Of a stretch of DNA of 64,000 nucleotides, positions 26,387 to 34,952 are shown piece after piece. A program made the translations under genes and the position numbers. Each line of letters begins with the position of its first letter. Positions within the stretch are counted from its first letter, which is position 1. The DNA comes from Actinomyces sp. oral taxon 170 str. F0386 (GTDB lineage: Bacteria; Actinomycetota; Actinomycetes; Actinomycetales; Actinomycetaceae): contig NZ_GL882517.1 of the NCBI RefSeq assembly GCF_000195595.1, positions 48,764-112,763 of the forward strand. Direction: 5' to 3'. The notes under the pieces were generated by a model. It made no database searches, was not told where the DNA came from, and saw nothing but the letters and a program-made list of their open reading frames with translations.

Positions 26387-27679
26387 ATGACACCGATGCA
26401 GACGAGGGGCCCGACCCCGGGCCCGGGAGGCGGGCGAGAGGAGCCCGAGAAAGTGCTTGAATCATCAAGGGAGCTGCGGGTCGGCGTCGTCGGCATCGGG
26501 GCCCGCTGCTACCTGGCAGCGCTCGCGGACTCCTCGCCGGTCCCGGCCCGGCTCGTCGCCGCTGCCGACACCGCTCCCGACGCCGCTGAGCGCGCCGAGC
26601 GCCTCCTGCCCGAGGGCGTGGCGGTCGTGGGCGACCACCGCGGCCTGCTGGAGCTCGGGATCGACGCCGTCATCCTGACCACGCCCGACGACACGCACGA
26701 GGAGCTGGCCTGCTTCTTCCTGCAGGCCGGTATCCCGGTCTACCTGGAGAAGCCCCTGGCCATCACCATCGAGGGCGCCGACCGCATCCTGGCCACGGCC
26801 CGGCGCACCGGTACCCGCCTCTACGTGGGCCACAACATGCGCCACATGGAGGTCGTGCGGCTGCTGAGGTCGATCATCGACTCCGGGCGCATCGGCGAGC
26901 TCAAGGCGATCTGGTGCCGCCACTTCGTGGGCAACGGCGGGGACTACTACTTCCGGGACTGGCACGCCGAGCGCCGCCACGTCACCGGCCTGCTGCTGCA
27001 GAAGGCCGCCCACGACATCGACGTCATGAGCTGGCTGGCCGCCTCCGAGCCGGCCCGCGTCGTCGGCATGGGCGGGCTCATGGTCTACGGGGAGGCCGAG
27101 CGGCGCCCCGCCGGGACGAGCGCCGGCACCGTCATGCAGGACTGGTTCAACCTCGACCACTGGCCGGCCGACGAGGTCAGTGACCTCAACCCCGTCATCG
27201 ACGTCGAGGACCACTCCATGCTCATGATGACCATGCGCAACGGAGTCATGACCTCCTATCAGCAGTGCCACTTCACCCCTGACTACTGGCGCAGCTACAC
27301 GGTCATCGGCACCCGCGGCCGGGCCGAGAACCTCGGCGACGGCGCCGGAGACGTTGTCAAGGTGTGGACCGAGCGCACCGAGCACTACGCCGAGCGCGCC
27401 GCCGAGGAGTACATCATCGCCGAGGAGGGCACCGGGCACGACAGCGCCGACCAGCTCGCCATCGACGAGTTCCTGCGCTTCGTGCGCGACGGCGGCGCCA
27501 CCGACGCCTCCCCGGTCTCCGCCCGTGAGGCGGTCGCGGCGGGCGTGCTGGCCACCCGGTCCCTGCGCTCGGGGTCCGTGCCCTACGACGTGCCCGAGCT
27601 CGACGCGGAACTAGCGGCCTACTTCCACCGCGGCCAGCGGGGCCAGCAGGACCCGGACTCACCGACATCTTCTTCATGA
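26387..27679 (+). CDS. Gfo/Idh/MocA family oxidoreductase
   Basis: An NAD(P)-dependent sugar or polyol dehydrogenase of 430 residues. Seen: an N-terminal Rossmann motif VGVVGIGARCYLAALAD, DAVILTTPDDTHEELA, the family signature YLEKPLAI (Lys of the EKP motif) and GHNMRHMEVV. ATG 26387 is 13 nt after the pcnA stop; GTG at ~26453 is an alternative that would drop a Pro/Gly-rich leader. The following alpha-galactosidase suggests glycoside catabolism. The last codons and stop lie inside a repeat element (27653-27718), so its C-terminus (SPTSSS) is repeat-encoded. The substrate is not determinable. Confidence 0.88.
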   Translation: MTPMQTRGPTPGPGGGREEPEKVLESSRELRVGVVGIGARCYLAALADSSPVPARLVAAADTAPDAAERAERLLPEGVAVVGDHRGLLELGIDAVILTTPDDTHEELACFFLQAGIPVYLEKPLAITIEGADRILATARRTGTRLYVGHNMRHMEVVRLLRSIIDSGRIGELKAIWCRHFVGNGGDYYFRDWHAERRHVTGLLLQKAAHDIDVMSWLAASEPARVVGMGGLMVYGEAERRPAGTSAGTVMQDWFNLDHWPADEVSDLNPVIDVEDHSMLMMTMRNGVMTSYQQCHFTPDYWRSYTVIGTRGRAENLGDGAGDVVKVWTERTEHYAERAAEEYIIAEEGTGHDSADQLAIDEFLRFVRDGGATDASPVSAREAVAAGVLATRSLRSGSVPYDVPELDAELAAYFHRGQRGQQDPDSPTSSS

Positions 27680-27718
27680 GCTGCACGGAGCGGCGTCACC
27701 TATGAAGAGGATGTCGAT
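27653..27718 (+). repeat. dispersed inverted-repeat element, copy A
   Basis: Arms 27661-27677 (ACCGACATCTTCTTCAT) and 27702-27718 (ATGAAGAGGATGTCGAT) pair with two mismatches around 24 nt. The 5' flank CCGGACTC, both arms and the inner CGGAGCnGCGTC are shared with copy B at 56557-56640. It sits at the oxidoreductase stop codon and could act as its terminator. Confidence 0.65.
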
Positions 27719-27814
27719 ACGGCGGCGCCATCACGTACAGTGCGAGCCGGGCGGGGCCGGGGTCTCACGAGGACCTCGCCCGCAGGCCGGACAGGCAGGA
27801 TCCGAGGAGAGCGC

Positions 27815-29323
27815 ATGATTCACCACATCACCCTGACCGGGCGGAGTATCGCCCTGGCCTGCGACGGCACGGTGACCACCCAGCACGGGGCGGGCGGCGC
27901 CACCGGCGCGGTCTACATCGAGGCCTCCCACCTGACCCTTCTGCACGACATGCGCGACGGCGAATTCTACCGCACCGGGCAGAACTCCTGGTCGCCGTCG
28001 GGTTGGCGCCGCCTGAGCGAGGCGCCGATGCGCATCGCGAACCAGCAGCGCCGTCGGACCGCCGACGATGACCCCTGGGACGACCCGGCCCGCCACCACT
28101 CCGCCTGGATGGCGGTCCTGGAGGACGCCTCCGGAGCGCTGCTCGTGGGCTGCCTGGACGGGCGCACGCCGCGGGTGCGCGCCGACACCGCGGTCCTGGA
28201 GGCCTTCACCGAGTCCGGTGACTCGGCGCGCTGGGTGATCCTGCCCGGCCCGGCCACCGCCGTCATGGCCCGGTACGCGCGCGAGCTCTGCGAGAGCCTG
28301 GGCAGCCGCCCCATTGAGCCCCAGAGCGTGTGGTGCTCCTGGTACTCCTACTACGAGGGCATCTCGCAGGAGGCCCTCGAGCGTGAGATCCCGCAGGTCG
28401 CTGAGCTGGGCTTCTCCACGCTCCAGATCGACGACGGCTGGGAGGTCGCGGTCGGCGAGTGGGAGGCCGGTGAGAGCTTCGGCGACGGCATGGAGGCCGC
28501 CGCGACCCGGATCCGCGAGGCCGGGATGCAGCCGGGTCTGTGGGTGGCGCCCTTCATCGCCCTGCCGGGCTCGCGGGCGGTGCGCGACTACCCGGAGATG
28601 TTCGTCCACAACGCCGACGGCGGCCTGGCCGTGGCCGGCTCCAACTGGGGCGGCGACTACTACGCGCTGGACACGACCCACCCCACCGCCCAGACCTACG
28701 TGCGCAAGCTCATCGCCAAGATCGTCCACCGGTGGGGCTTCAGCTACCTCAAGCTCGATTTCATCAACGCCGCCGCCATCCCCGGATACCGTCACCGGCA
28801 GATCGATCGCGAGGAGGCCTACCGCACCGGGCTGCGCCTCGTGCGCGACACCGCCGGCGACGAGACCTTCCTCCTGGGCTCCGGGGCCCTCATCATGCCC
28901 TCCATCGGGTTGCTCGACGCGGTGCGGGTGGGACCGGACGTGGCCCCCATGTGGGAGAACTACGCCTCCGACGACTTATCCGACGCCAAGGCCTACAACG
29001 CCCTGCACGCCGGCATCAACCGGCTCTGGCTGGGGCGGGTCATCGGGGTCGACCCCGACGTCGTCTTCTTCCGCCACCGCCGCAACCTCCTGGACGACAC
29101 CCAGATGCAGTGGCTGCGCGACGTCGCCGAGGCCAGCCGCTACCGGTGCCTGTCGGACCAGATGACCTGGCTCGACGACGAGGAGAAGGAGGCCGTGCGC
29201 GCCTACCTCTCCGCCGAGGACGAGCCCCTGGAGATCCTGGGCCGCTACCGCTTCAGCCTGGGCGAGCGCGAGATCGACCTCACCAGGGCCGTCGAGGGGA
29301 CGTCGTCGGCCTACCCGCTGTGA
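27815..29323 (+). CDS. alpha-galactosidase-like glycoside hydrolase (GH36 clan)
   Basis: A 502-residue cytoplasmic enzyme predicted to hydrolyse alpha-galactosides. Seen: VWCSWYSYYEGISQE, the barrel motif TLQIDDGWEVAVGEW, GLWVAPFIALPGSR, and YLKLDFINAAAIPGYRHR, whose K-x-D aspartate is the expected nucleophile. PDVAPMWENY may belong to the acid/base region. It lacks the large N-terminal beta-sandwich of classical GH36 (~700 residues), keeping only a short one. GAGGAGAG precedes ATG 27815. It lies 135 nt after the oxidoreductase gene, a likely sugar-use pair. The exact linkage and sugar are uncertain. Confidence 0.83.
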   Translation: MIHHITLTGRSIALACDGTVTTQHGAGGATGAVYIEASHLTLLHDMRDGEFYRTGQNSWSPSGWRRLSEAPMRIANQQRRRTADDDPWDDPARHHSAWMAVLEDASGALLVGCLDGRTPRVRADTAVLEAFTESGDSARWVILPGPATAVMARYARELCESLGSRPIEPQSVWCSWYSYYEGISQEALEREIPQVAELGFSTLQIDDGWEVAVGEWEAGESFGDGMEAAATRIREAGMQPGLWVAPFIALPGSRAVRDYPEMFVHNADGGLAVAGSNWGGDYYALDTTHPTAQTYVRKLIAKIVHRWGFSYLKLDFINAAAIPGYRHRQIDREEAYRTGLRLVRDTAGDETFLLGSGALIMPSIGLLDAVRVGPDVAPMWENYASDDLSDAKAYNALHAGINRLWLGRVIGVDPDVVFFRHRRNLLDDTQMQWLRDVAEASRYRCLSDQMTWLDDEEKEAVRAYLSAEDEPLEILGRYRFSLGEREIDLTRAVEGTSSAYPL

Positions 29324-29394
29324 GGTGGGGGTGAGTCCCTGCTCGATGGCGTCGGCCAGGCGATCGAGAACATGCCTTCTCTGCGAGGACTGCG

Positions 29395-29441
29395 TTCTCC
29401 CGTAGACGACTGAGGGCAGACCCCAGTCGTCTACGGGAGAA
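29395..29441. terminator. bidirectional terminator, stem 1
   Basis: A perfect 18-bp stem (29395-29412 with 29424-29441) between convergent genes. Confidence 0.85.
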
Positions 29442-29460
29442 GTACGTTCCCGAGGCGAAT

Positions 29461-29492
29461 CGCAGTCCCCGATGCGTGCACCGGGGACTGCG
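29461..29492. terminator. bidirectional terminator, stem 2
   Basis: A CGCAGTCCCC / GGGGACTGCG stem (29461-29470 with 29483-29492), 35 nt from the stop of the minus-strand gene. Confidence 0.75.
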
Positions 29493-29526
29493 TCGTCGGA
29501 ACGGTCGCCAGCAAGGCCGGCCCGCC

Positions 29527-31104
29527 CTACCTCGTGGGGGTGCGGCCCAGGGTGAGGTAGCCGGGGAGCGTCTGGTCCTGGCCGGCGCTGGAGAACCGCA
29601 GTGGCTGGCCCGATGGGAGCGGGTTGACCACGCGCACCAGGATCGTGTTCTCACCGGCCGGATCCTCCGGCAGCTGCCCGGAGAAGGTCTGGGTCTTGCC
29701 GATCTCGATCTTGCGCAGGTCGCCGCTGAGCGTCGTGCGCCCGACCTCCGTTCCGGTCGAGGCGTTGACGGCCACCGCCTCCACGCTCCAGTTGTAGTAG
29801 AAGGGCGCCACCCCGTTGTTGGCGATCTGCACCTCGACCTTGCCGTTGCGCATGCGCCAGCGCGCCACCGACAGGTCGTAGCCGGTCTCGGAGGAGGCCT
29901 GCACGGTGCGCTCGCGCTCGGTGCTGTTGAGCGTCGTCGTGAAGGCCCAGTTGTCCACCAGCCAGCTGGCGTGCGTGGCCTTGATGGAGGCGTCGATGTC
30001 CACCGTTGCGCCGTTGGAGCCCGAGGACATGCAGCTGCCCGGGTTGCGCACCGAGCACTCCTGGATCCCAGGGTAGACCTCGCCGCCGATCGGGTACTGC
30101 TGCCAGGCCTGATCCGCCTTCGCGTTCTTCAGCTGCGGCAGGAAGTGCCAGTTGGCGGTCCCCGTGGTCTCGTAGCCGAAGGAGTCGTCGTGGTAGCCGA
30201 CGCCGCGCTTGACCGTCTCCGCCGACGGGTAGCGGGCCATCGTCGGCGTCACCTGGAAGGCGCTGTCCCAGGTGTCGATGAGGGTGTTCTGGTTCGCCGT
30301 CGATGGCATCCAGTTCTCGCCGGAGGGGTTCTCCCCGGAGACCTTGCCGTTCATCGGGTAGGTGTGCTCCTCGCCCCAGAAGCCCACGAGGCCGTGAGTG
30401 ATGAAGGCCAGGCGCGCATCGCCGTCGTACCTCTGGCCCAGGGTGGAGACGAAGCCGGTGAGCATCGACATCATCTCGGGGTCGTTGTAGTCGGGTGCGA
30501 GCGACTGGCCCGGCGCGTTGCCGTTGACCGTGTACTCGTGGGTCGGGACCTCGTGGGAGCTCAGCATGTAGGCCGGCATGCCGCTGGGACGCCCGGGGTA
30601 GTCGACGTAGAAGCGCAGCACCGCCTGGTGCCCGCGTGAGGCGATGGCGTTGAGGTGCGCCTCGAGCCTGTCCCACGAGTAGGAGCCGGGCCCGGTGACG
30701 ACGTCGCTGACCGGCAGCGTCAGCCACTCCATCGTGTAGGGCGGGGCCGACTCGGGCAGTCCCGGTGAGTAGGAGGCGTCCGACGGCGCGAAGGGCATCA
30801 TGCCCTTGAGCGGGTTGGACTCGGGTGTGGTTCCCGCCGAGACCTCGGTCCAGGCCCGGCTGCAGTTGCAGGCCCGGAACCCGGTCGACAGGGACACGAC
30901 GGCGACGAGCGCCATGATGATGGCGCCGAGGCGCGGTTTGCGGCCCTTGCGGAGCCGGTTGAGCATCTGACGGCTCAGTGCCTGAGAGCTCGGGGTGCGG
31001 GGACGATCTGTGCCTCCGCCGTTGGAGGGCGCTTCCTGCGCGGCTCCGAAGATGGGAGCTTCGGAGGCTGACGAGCGGTTGTCGTCGTTCTGTGATGTGA
31101 TCAT
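29527..31104 (-). CDS. membrane-anchored DUF4832-like (glycosidase-fold) protein
   Basis: A 525-residue protein with a basic cytoplasmic N-terminus, one membrane helix near residues 60-78 (LGAIIMALVAVVSLSTGF) and a large external region. SNPLKGMMPF, TMEWLTLPVSDV, RFYVDYPG and GLVGFWGEEHTYPMNG suggest a barrel-like glycosidase fold with possible acidic catalytic residues in WGEEH. The last ~110 residues look like a beta domain. I associate this with DUF4832; no substrate is known. No ribosome site is visible before ATG 31104; a TACCTA nine bases upstream hints at a very short leader. It faces the galactosidase across a double terminator. Confidence 0.7.
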   Translation of the reverse strand: MITSQNDDNRSSASEAPIFGAAQEAPSNGGGTDRPRTPSSQALSRQMLNRLRKGRKPRLGAIIMALVAVVSLSTGFRACNCSRAWTEVSAGTTPESNPLKGMMPFAPSDASYSPGLPESAPPYTMEWLTLPVSDVVTGPGSYSWDRLEAHLNAIASRGHQAVLRFYVDYPGRPSGMPAYMLSSHEVPTHEYTVNGNAPGQSLAPDYNDPEMMSMLTGFVSTLGQRYDGDARLAFITHGLVGFWGEEHTYPMNGKVSGENPSGENWMPSTANQNTLIDTWDSAFQVTPTMARYPSAETVKRGVGYHDDSFGYETTGTANWHFLPQLKNAKADQAWQQYPIGGEVYPGIQECSVRNPGSCMSSGSNGATVDIDASIKATHASWLVDNWAFTTTLNSTERERTVQASSETGYDLSVARWRMRNGKVEVQIANNGVAPFYYNWSVEAVAVNASTGTEVGRTTLSGDLRKIEIGKTQTFSGQLPEDPAGENTILVRVVNPLPSGQPLRFSSAGQDQTLPGYLTLGRTPTR

Positions 31105-31442
31105 GAGAACTTTTAGGTAGGCGTGAGGGTGAAGGCAACCCTACCGGTCAGTCGGTCGACGTCTCTGTGCTATCGCTGACAACGTGCAGAGTTGACAGGC
31201 ATGAAGCGCTGTGCTCCTTCGCATGGCGCTAGGTGTCATCAACCTGCGTGGGGTCGGTGGGATCCAGATTACTCCGCTTTTCAACGGTCGTACGTCACAG
31301 TCATATCGCTGAGCGTCACGACTGTGTGTCGGCCGTGGAGGACGCCCAGCGCTCGAGAGGGGACGGGCTGAGGGGGCGGGGCGCCGTCGTCGCCAGGTGG
31401 GACGAGATTGCCGCCGCGCGTATAAGCGGCAATGATGACTCC

Positions 31443-32522
31443 GTGCGCGTCTTCAATTTCTCCGCCGGTCCTGCCCAGCTCCCTCTGCCCGTCCTCGAGC
31501 AGGCCGCCTCCGAGCTCACCAGCTGGGGCGGATCGGGAATGTCTGTCCTGGAGGTCTCCCACCGCGGAGCCGACTTCGTGGCCTGCGCGGCCGACGCCGA
31601 GGCCACCCTGCGCCGTCTCCTGGCCGTCCCCGAGAGCTACCGCGTCCTCTTCCTCCAGGGCGGGGCCAGCGCCCAGTTCGCCGGCATCCCCCTCAACCTG
31701 ACCGCCCCCGGGGACACGGTCGCCTACCTCAACACCGGCCAGTGGTCCGCCAAGGCCATCAAGCAGGCCGGCGCCTACGAGCTCGACGTCGTCGTGCCCG
31801 CCGACGAGGCCGCCTCCTCCTACACGACCACGCCCGAGCCCGGCTCCTTCACCGTCCCCGAGGCCGCCCGCTACCTGCACTACACGCCCAACGAGACCAT
31901 TGGCGGCGTCGAGTTCGACTACGTGCCCGATACCGGTGACGTCCCGCTCGTGGCCGACTTCTCCTCCACGATCCTCTCGCGGCCCATCGACGTCTCCCGC
32001 TACGGCCTCATCTACGCCGGCGCTCAGAAGAACATGGGGCCCTCGGGCCTGGCCGTCGTCATCGTGCGCGAGGACCTGCTGGGGCGGGCCCGCCCGGTGA
32101 CCCCCACCGTCCTGGACTACCAGAAGATGGCCGACGCCGACTCCATGCTCAACACGCCCCCCACCTTCGCCATCTACCTGCTGGGGCTCATCGGCCACTG
32201 GATCGAGGACGGCGGCGGCCTGGAGGCGATGGCCGAGCGCAACCGCGCCAAGGCCGAGCTCCTCTACGGCTTCATCGACTCCTCCGACTTCTACGCCAAC
32301 CCGGTTCAGGAGCGCTCGCGGTCCTGGATGAACGTGCCCTTCACCCTGGCCGACCCCGCCCGCGACGCCGACTTCCTGGCCGGTGCCGAGGCCGCCGGGC
32401 TCGCCAACCTCAAGGGGCACCGCTCCGTGGGCGGCATGCGCGCCTCCATCTACAACGCCATGCCGATCGAGGGTGTGCGCGCCCTCATCGACTACATGAC
32501 CGACTTCGCCGCCCGGGCCTGA
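31443..32522 (+). CDS. serC: phosphoserine aminotransferase
   Basis: SerC makes phosphoserine from phosphohydroxypyruvate (serine and vitamin B6 pathways). The start is GTG at 31443 (VRVFNFSAGPAQLP), giving 359 residues, the normal length. Seen: FLQGGASAQFAGIP, VADFSSTILSRPIDVSRYG and the PLP lysine in LIYAGAQKNMGPSGL. The frame is open to 31233, but that part has no family similarity. TATAAG at 31421-31426 is a possible -10, placing the transcript start about 10 nt before GTG; no ribosome site is seen. serA follows after 86 nt. Confidence 0.95.
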   Translation: MRVFNFSAGPAQLPLPVLEQAASELTSWGGSGMSVLEVSHRGADFVACAADAEATLRRLLAVPESYRVLFLQGGASAQFAGIPLNLTAPGDTVAYLNTGQWSAKAIKQAGAYELDVVVPADEAASSYTTTPEPGSFTVPEAARYLHYTPNETIGGVEFDYVPDTGDVPLVADFSSTILSRPIDVSRYGLIYAGAQKNMGPSGLAVVIVREDLLGRARPVTPTVLDYQKMADADSMLNTPPTFAIYLLGLIGHWIEDGGGLEAMAERNRAKAELLYGFIDSSDFYANPVQERSRSWMNVPFTLADPARDADFLAGAEAAGLANLKGHRSVGGMRASIYNAMPIEGVRALIDYMTDFAARA

Positions 32523-32608
32523 GCACTCGGCGCCCCGCCCTGACTCTGAGCCCAGCTTCCTGCCAGAACCGCCTTCTCCATCCGGACCGCTCTGAAGAAA
32601 GTACCTCC

Positions 32609-33799
32609 GTGACCACCAGCAGCGCTGACCACAAGTTCCGCATCCGCACCCTCAACGCCATTTCCGGGGCCGGCCTGTCTCGCCTGCCCGATGACCTCTA
32701 CGAGGTCGGTGGAAGCGTGGAGGAGCCCGACGCCCTCCTGGTGCGCTCGGCCAAGCTTCACGACACCCCCATTGACGACTCGGTCCTGGCGGTGGCCCGC
32801 GCCGGCGCCGGCACCAACAACATCCCGGTCGACGTGCTCACCGAGCGCGGTGTGCCCGTGTTCAACACCCCCGGCGCCAACGCCAACGCCGTCAAGGAGC
32901 TGGTCCTGGCGGGCCTGTTCATCGCCTCGCGCAACCTCATCCCGGCGGCCCGCTTCGCTCACACCCTTGAGGGCGACGACGCCGAGATCGCCAAGGCCGT
33001 CGAGGCCGGCAAGAAGCAGTTCGTCGGATTCGAGCTGCCCGGCCGCACGCTCGGCGTCATCGGGCTGGGGGCCATTGGCGTGCAGGTGGCCAACGCGGCC
33101 CTGGGGCTGGGGCTCAACGTCGTCGGCTTCGACCCGGGAATCTCCGTGGAGCATGCCTGGCACCTGAGCGCCGAGGTCGAGCGGGCCGACTCCATTGAGG
33201 AGGTCTTCCGCCGCGCCGACATCCTCACCGTCCACGTGCCGCTCATCCCCGCCACCCGCGGGCTGGTGAGCACCCAGCGCCTGGCCCTCATGAAGGAGAC
33301 CGCGGTGCTGCTCAACTTCGCGCGCGCCGAGATCGTCGACACCGATGCCGTCGTGGCCGCCCTCGACGAGGGCACGCTGCGCGGCTACGTGTGCGACTTC
33401 CCCTCCACGCAGGTCCACAAGCACCCCAAGTGCATCTCCCTGCCCCACCTGGGCGCCTCCACCAAGGAGGCCGAGCGCAACTGCGCCATCATGGCCGCCG
33501 ACTCCCTGCGCGGCTTCCTCGAGGACGGCCAGGTCCACAACTCGGTCAACTTCCCCGAGGCCGTCATGACGCGCCAGGAGGACACGCATCGGCTCGTCAT
33601 CGTCAATCGCAACGTGCCCAACATGGTTGGTCAGGTCTCCACGATCGTGGCCCAGCACGGGCAGAACATCGCCAACCTGCTCAACAAGTCGCGCGGTGAG
33701 CTGGCGGTGACGCTGGTCGACGTCGAGGGCGAGATCGAGCCCAAGGTCCTTGAGGAGCTGCGCGCGATCGACGGCGTCCTGTCCGCTCGCGGCATCTGA
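32609..33799 (+). CDS. serA: D-3-phosphoglycerate dehydrogenase (short, ACT-containing type)
   Basis: SerA oxidises 3-phosphoglycerate in the first step of serine synthesis. The 396-residue protein has the 2-hydroxyacid dehydrogenase fold: GAGTNNIPVDVLTERGVPVF, the NAD motif LGVIGLGAIGVQVANAALG, the HVPLIPATRGLV region and the catalytic histidine region SLPHLGASTKEAE. A C-terminal ACT domain (RLVIVNRNVPNMVGQVSTIV) likely senses serine. It starts GTG 32609 with GAAGAAAG upstream. With serC it completes two of the three serine-pathway steps; serB is not in the window. Confidence 0.95.
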   Translation: MTTSSADHKFRIRTLNAISGAGLSRLPDDLYEVGGSVEEPDALLVRSAKLHDTPIDDSVLAVARAGAGTNNIPVDVLTERGVPVFNTPGANANAVKELVLAGLFIASRNLIPAARFAHTLEGDDAEIAKAVEAGKKQFVGFELPGRTLGVIGLGAIGVQVANAALGLGLNVVGFDPGISVEHAWHLSAEVERADSIEEVFRRADILTVHVPLIPATRGLVSTQRLALMKETAVLLNFARAEIVDTDAVVAALDEGTLRGYVCDFPSTQVHKHPKCISLPHLGASTKEAERNCAIMAADSLRGFLEDGQVHNSVNFPEAVMTRQEDTHRLVIVNRNVPNMVGQVSTIVAQHGQNIANLLNKSRGELAVTLVDVEGEIEPKVLEELRAIDGVLSARGI

Positions 33800-33834
33800 T
33801 CCCGGCGTTCCTGCCCGGCCGGGGACAAACGACG

Positions 33835-33865
33835 CGTGCGGGGACAGGATTCCTGTCCCCGCACG
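33835..33865. terminator. terminator between serA and a convergent gene
   Basis: A near-continuous palindrome of 15-bp arms (33835-33849 with 33851-33865), 35 nt after serA and 31 nt from the end of the minus-strand gene. Confidence 0.8.
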
Positions 33866-33896
33866 TGGTAGGCGTACCCGTGGGCACCGTGGAGCG

Positions 33897-34676
33897 TCAG
33901 AGATTGTTGATCCAGGCCCGGCGGTGTCCGAACAGCGAGAGCGTGGGCTTGTAGAGCAGCACGTACTGGCCCCCGGCCGACACATCGGCGTCGAAGCAGA
34001 CGTCGCCGCTGACCGAGCCGCCCGCGATGAGCTTGGAGGCCGACAGGTGGTTGCTCGACCCCATGAAGCCGCTGTTGCTGATCGCCCCGGCCGGGTCCTG
34101 CAAGGTGAAGTCCAGGGCGTTGACGTCCAGGGTGTTCTTGGAGCCGTTGGTGATCGTGATGGTGGAGCAGGCGGTCGGGCCCAGCGTGGCGTCGCCCGCG
34201 GACACCGCCGTGGCGGTCACCTGGATGCCGTCGTCGTCGATCGTGTCGCCCGCGTTGCCGACGACGTCGCTCGACTGCTTCCCGTGGAAGCTCGGGCCGG
34301 AGCCGGTCTTGCCGGTATCTGCCTTCCCGGCATCCGCCTTGCTCGCGTCGTCGTTCTGAGTCTGCTGCTGCGGGTTGGGGGCCGCGGCGGAGTCCTGGCC
34401 GGCGGTCGCCTGCGAGGCGATGCTGGCAATGCTCTGGGCCGCGGGTGAGGTGGCGGCGGCGTTGGAGCTCCCCGCACCACCGCCACCGTTGAGCGCCGAG
34501 GCGACGATGCCGACGGCGACGAATGCGCCGATGCCGGTGAGGATCTTGTGGCGGGCGAACCAGGAGCGCTTCGGCTCGGGAGCGGGCCCGGAGGCGGGCG
34601 GCATGGGGTAGCCCGGGGCGGGAGTGCCGGCGGCCGAGGACGGGAACGGGCTGGCTGGGTTGGTTGGGCTGGTCAT
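33897..34676 (-). CDS. membrane-anchored DUF4352-like protein
   Basis: A 259-residue protein with a Pro-rich cytoplasmic N-terminus, one membrane helix at about residues 45-62 (ILTGIGAFVAVGIVASAL) and an Ala/Gln/Asp/Lys-rich external linker. A C-terminal beta-sandwich (~140-259) includes TACSTITITNGSKNTLDV, FDFTLQDP-like strands and GDVCFDADVSAGGQYVLLY. This is the pattern of DUF4352/telomeric-repeat-binding-like lipoprotein domains, function unknown. GAAGGA precedes the ATG. Confidence 0.7.
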   Translation of the reverse strand: MTSPTNPASPFPSSAAGTPAPGYPMPPASGPAPEPKRSWFARHKILTGIGAFVAVGIVASALNGGGGAGSSNAAATSPAAQSIASIASQATAGQDSAAAPNPQQQTQNDDASKADAGKADTGKTGSGPSFHGKQSSDVVGNAGDTIDDDGIQVTATAVSAGDATLGPTACSTITITNGSKNTLDVNALDFTLQDPAGAISNSGFMGSSNHLSASKLIAGGSVSGDVCFDADVSAGGQYVLLYKPTLSLFGHRRAWINNL

Positions 34677-34940
34677 GATGGGTCCTTCGAGATGTGGGAG
34701 GAAGACGCTGAGCGGGATGCGGCAGCGCCGATCAGGGTGCGAGTAGTGACTGGAGCTGACGGGAGATCAGCTGACGGGAACAACGATCGCCCCGGCCACG
34801 CCTCGCGCACATCGACCGATGAGTCCGAGGCGGCTGTCCAAAAGGGCACTCGTCTCGGCTGTCCGAAAGGACGGCGGTGCCGGCGCTCATCGGCCGGAAT
34901 CGTGTCCTATCGGGCGATCGTGCGTGTCAGTGCCCGGCTC

Positions 34941-34946
34941 TACAGT
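34941..34946 (+). promoter_or_regulatory. -10 element, leaderless start of histidine kinase gene
   Basis: TACAGT, then 6 nt, then ATG 34953; no ribosome site. Confidence 0.6.
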
Positions 34947-34952
34947 GAGCAC

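Noticed and set aside
24313..26496. A 727-codon minus-strand frame across pcnA
   Set aside because: It is a GC-rich antisense shadow of pcnA, low-complexity Gly/Val/Asp, with no domain.
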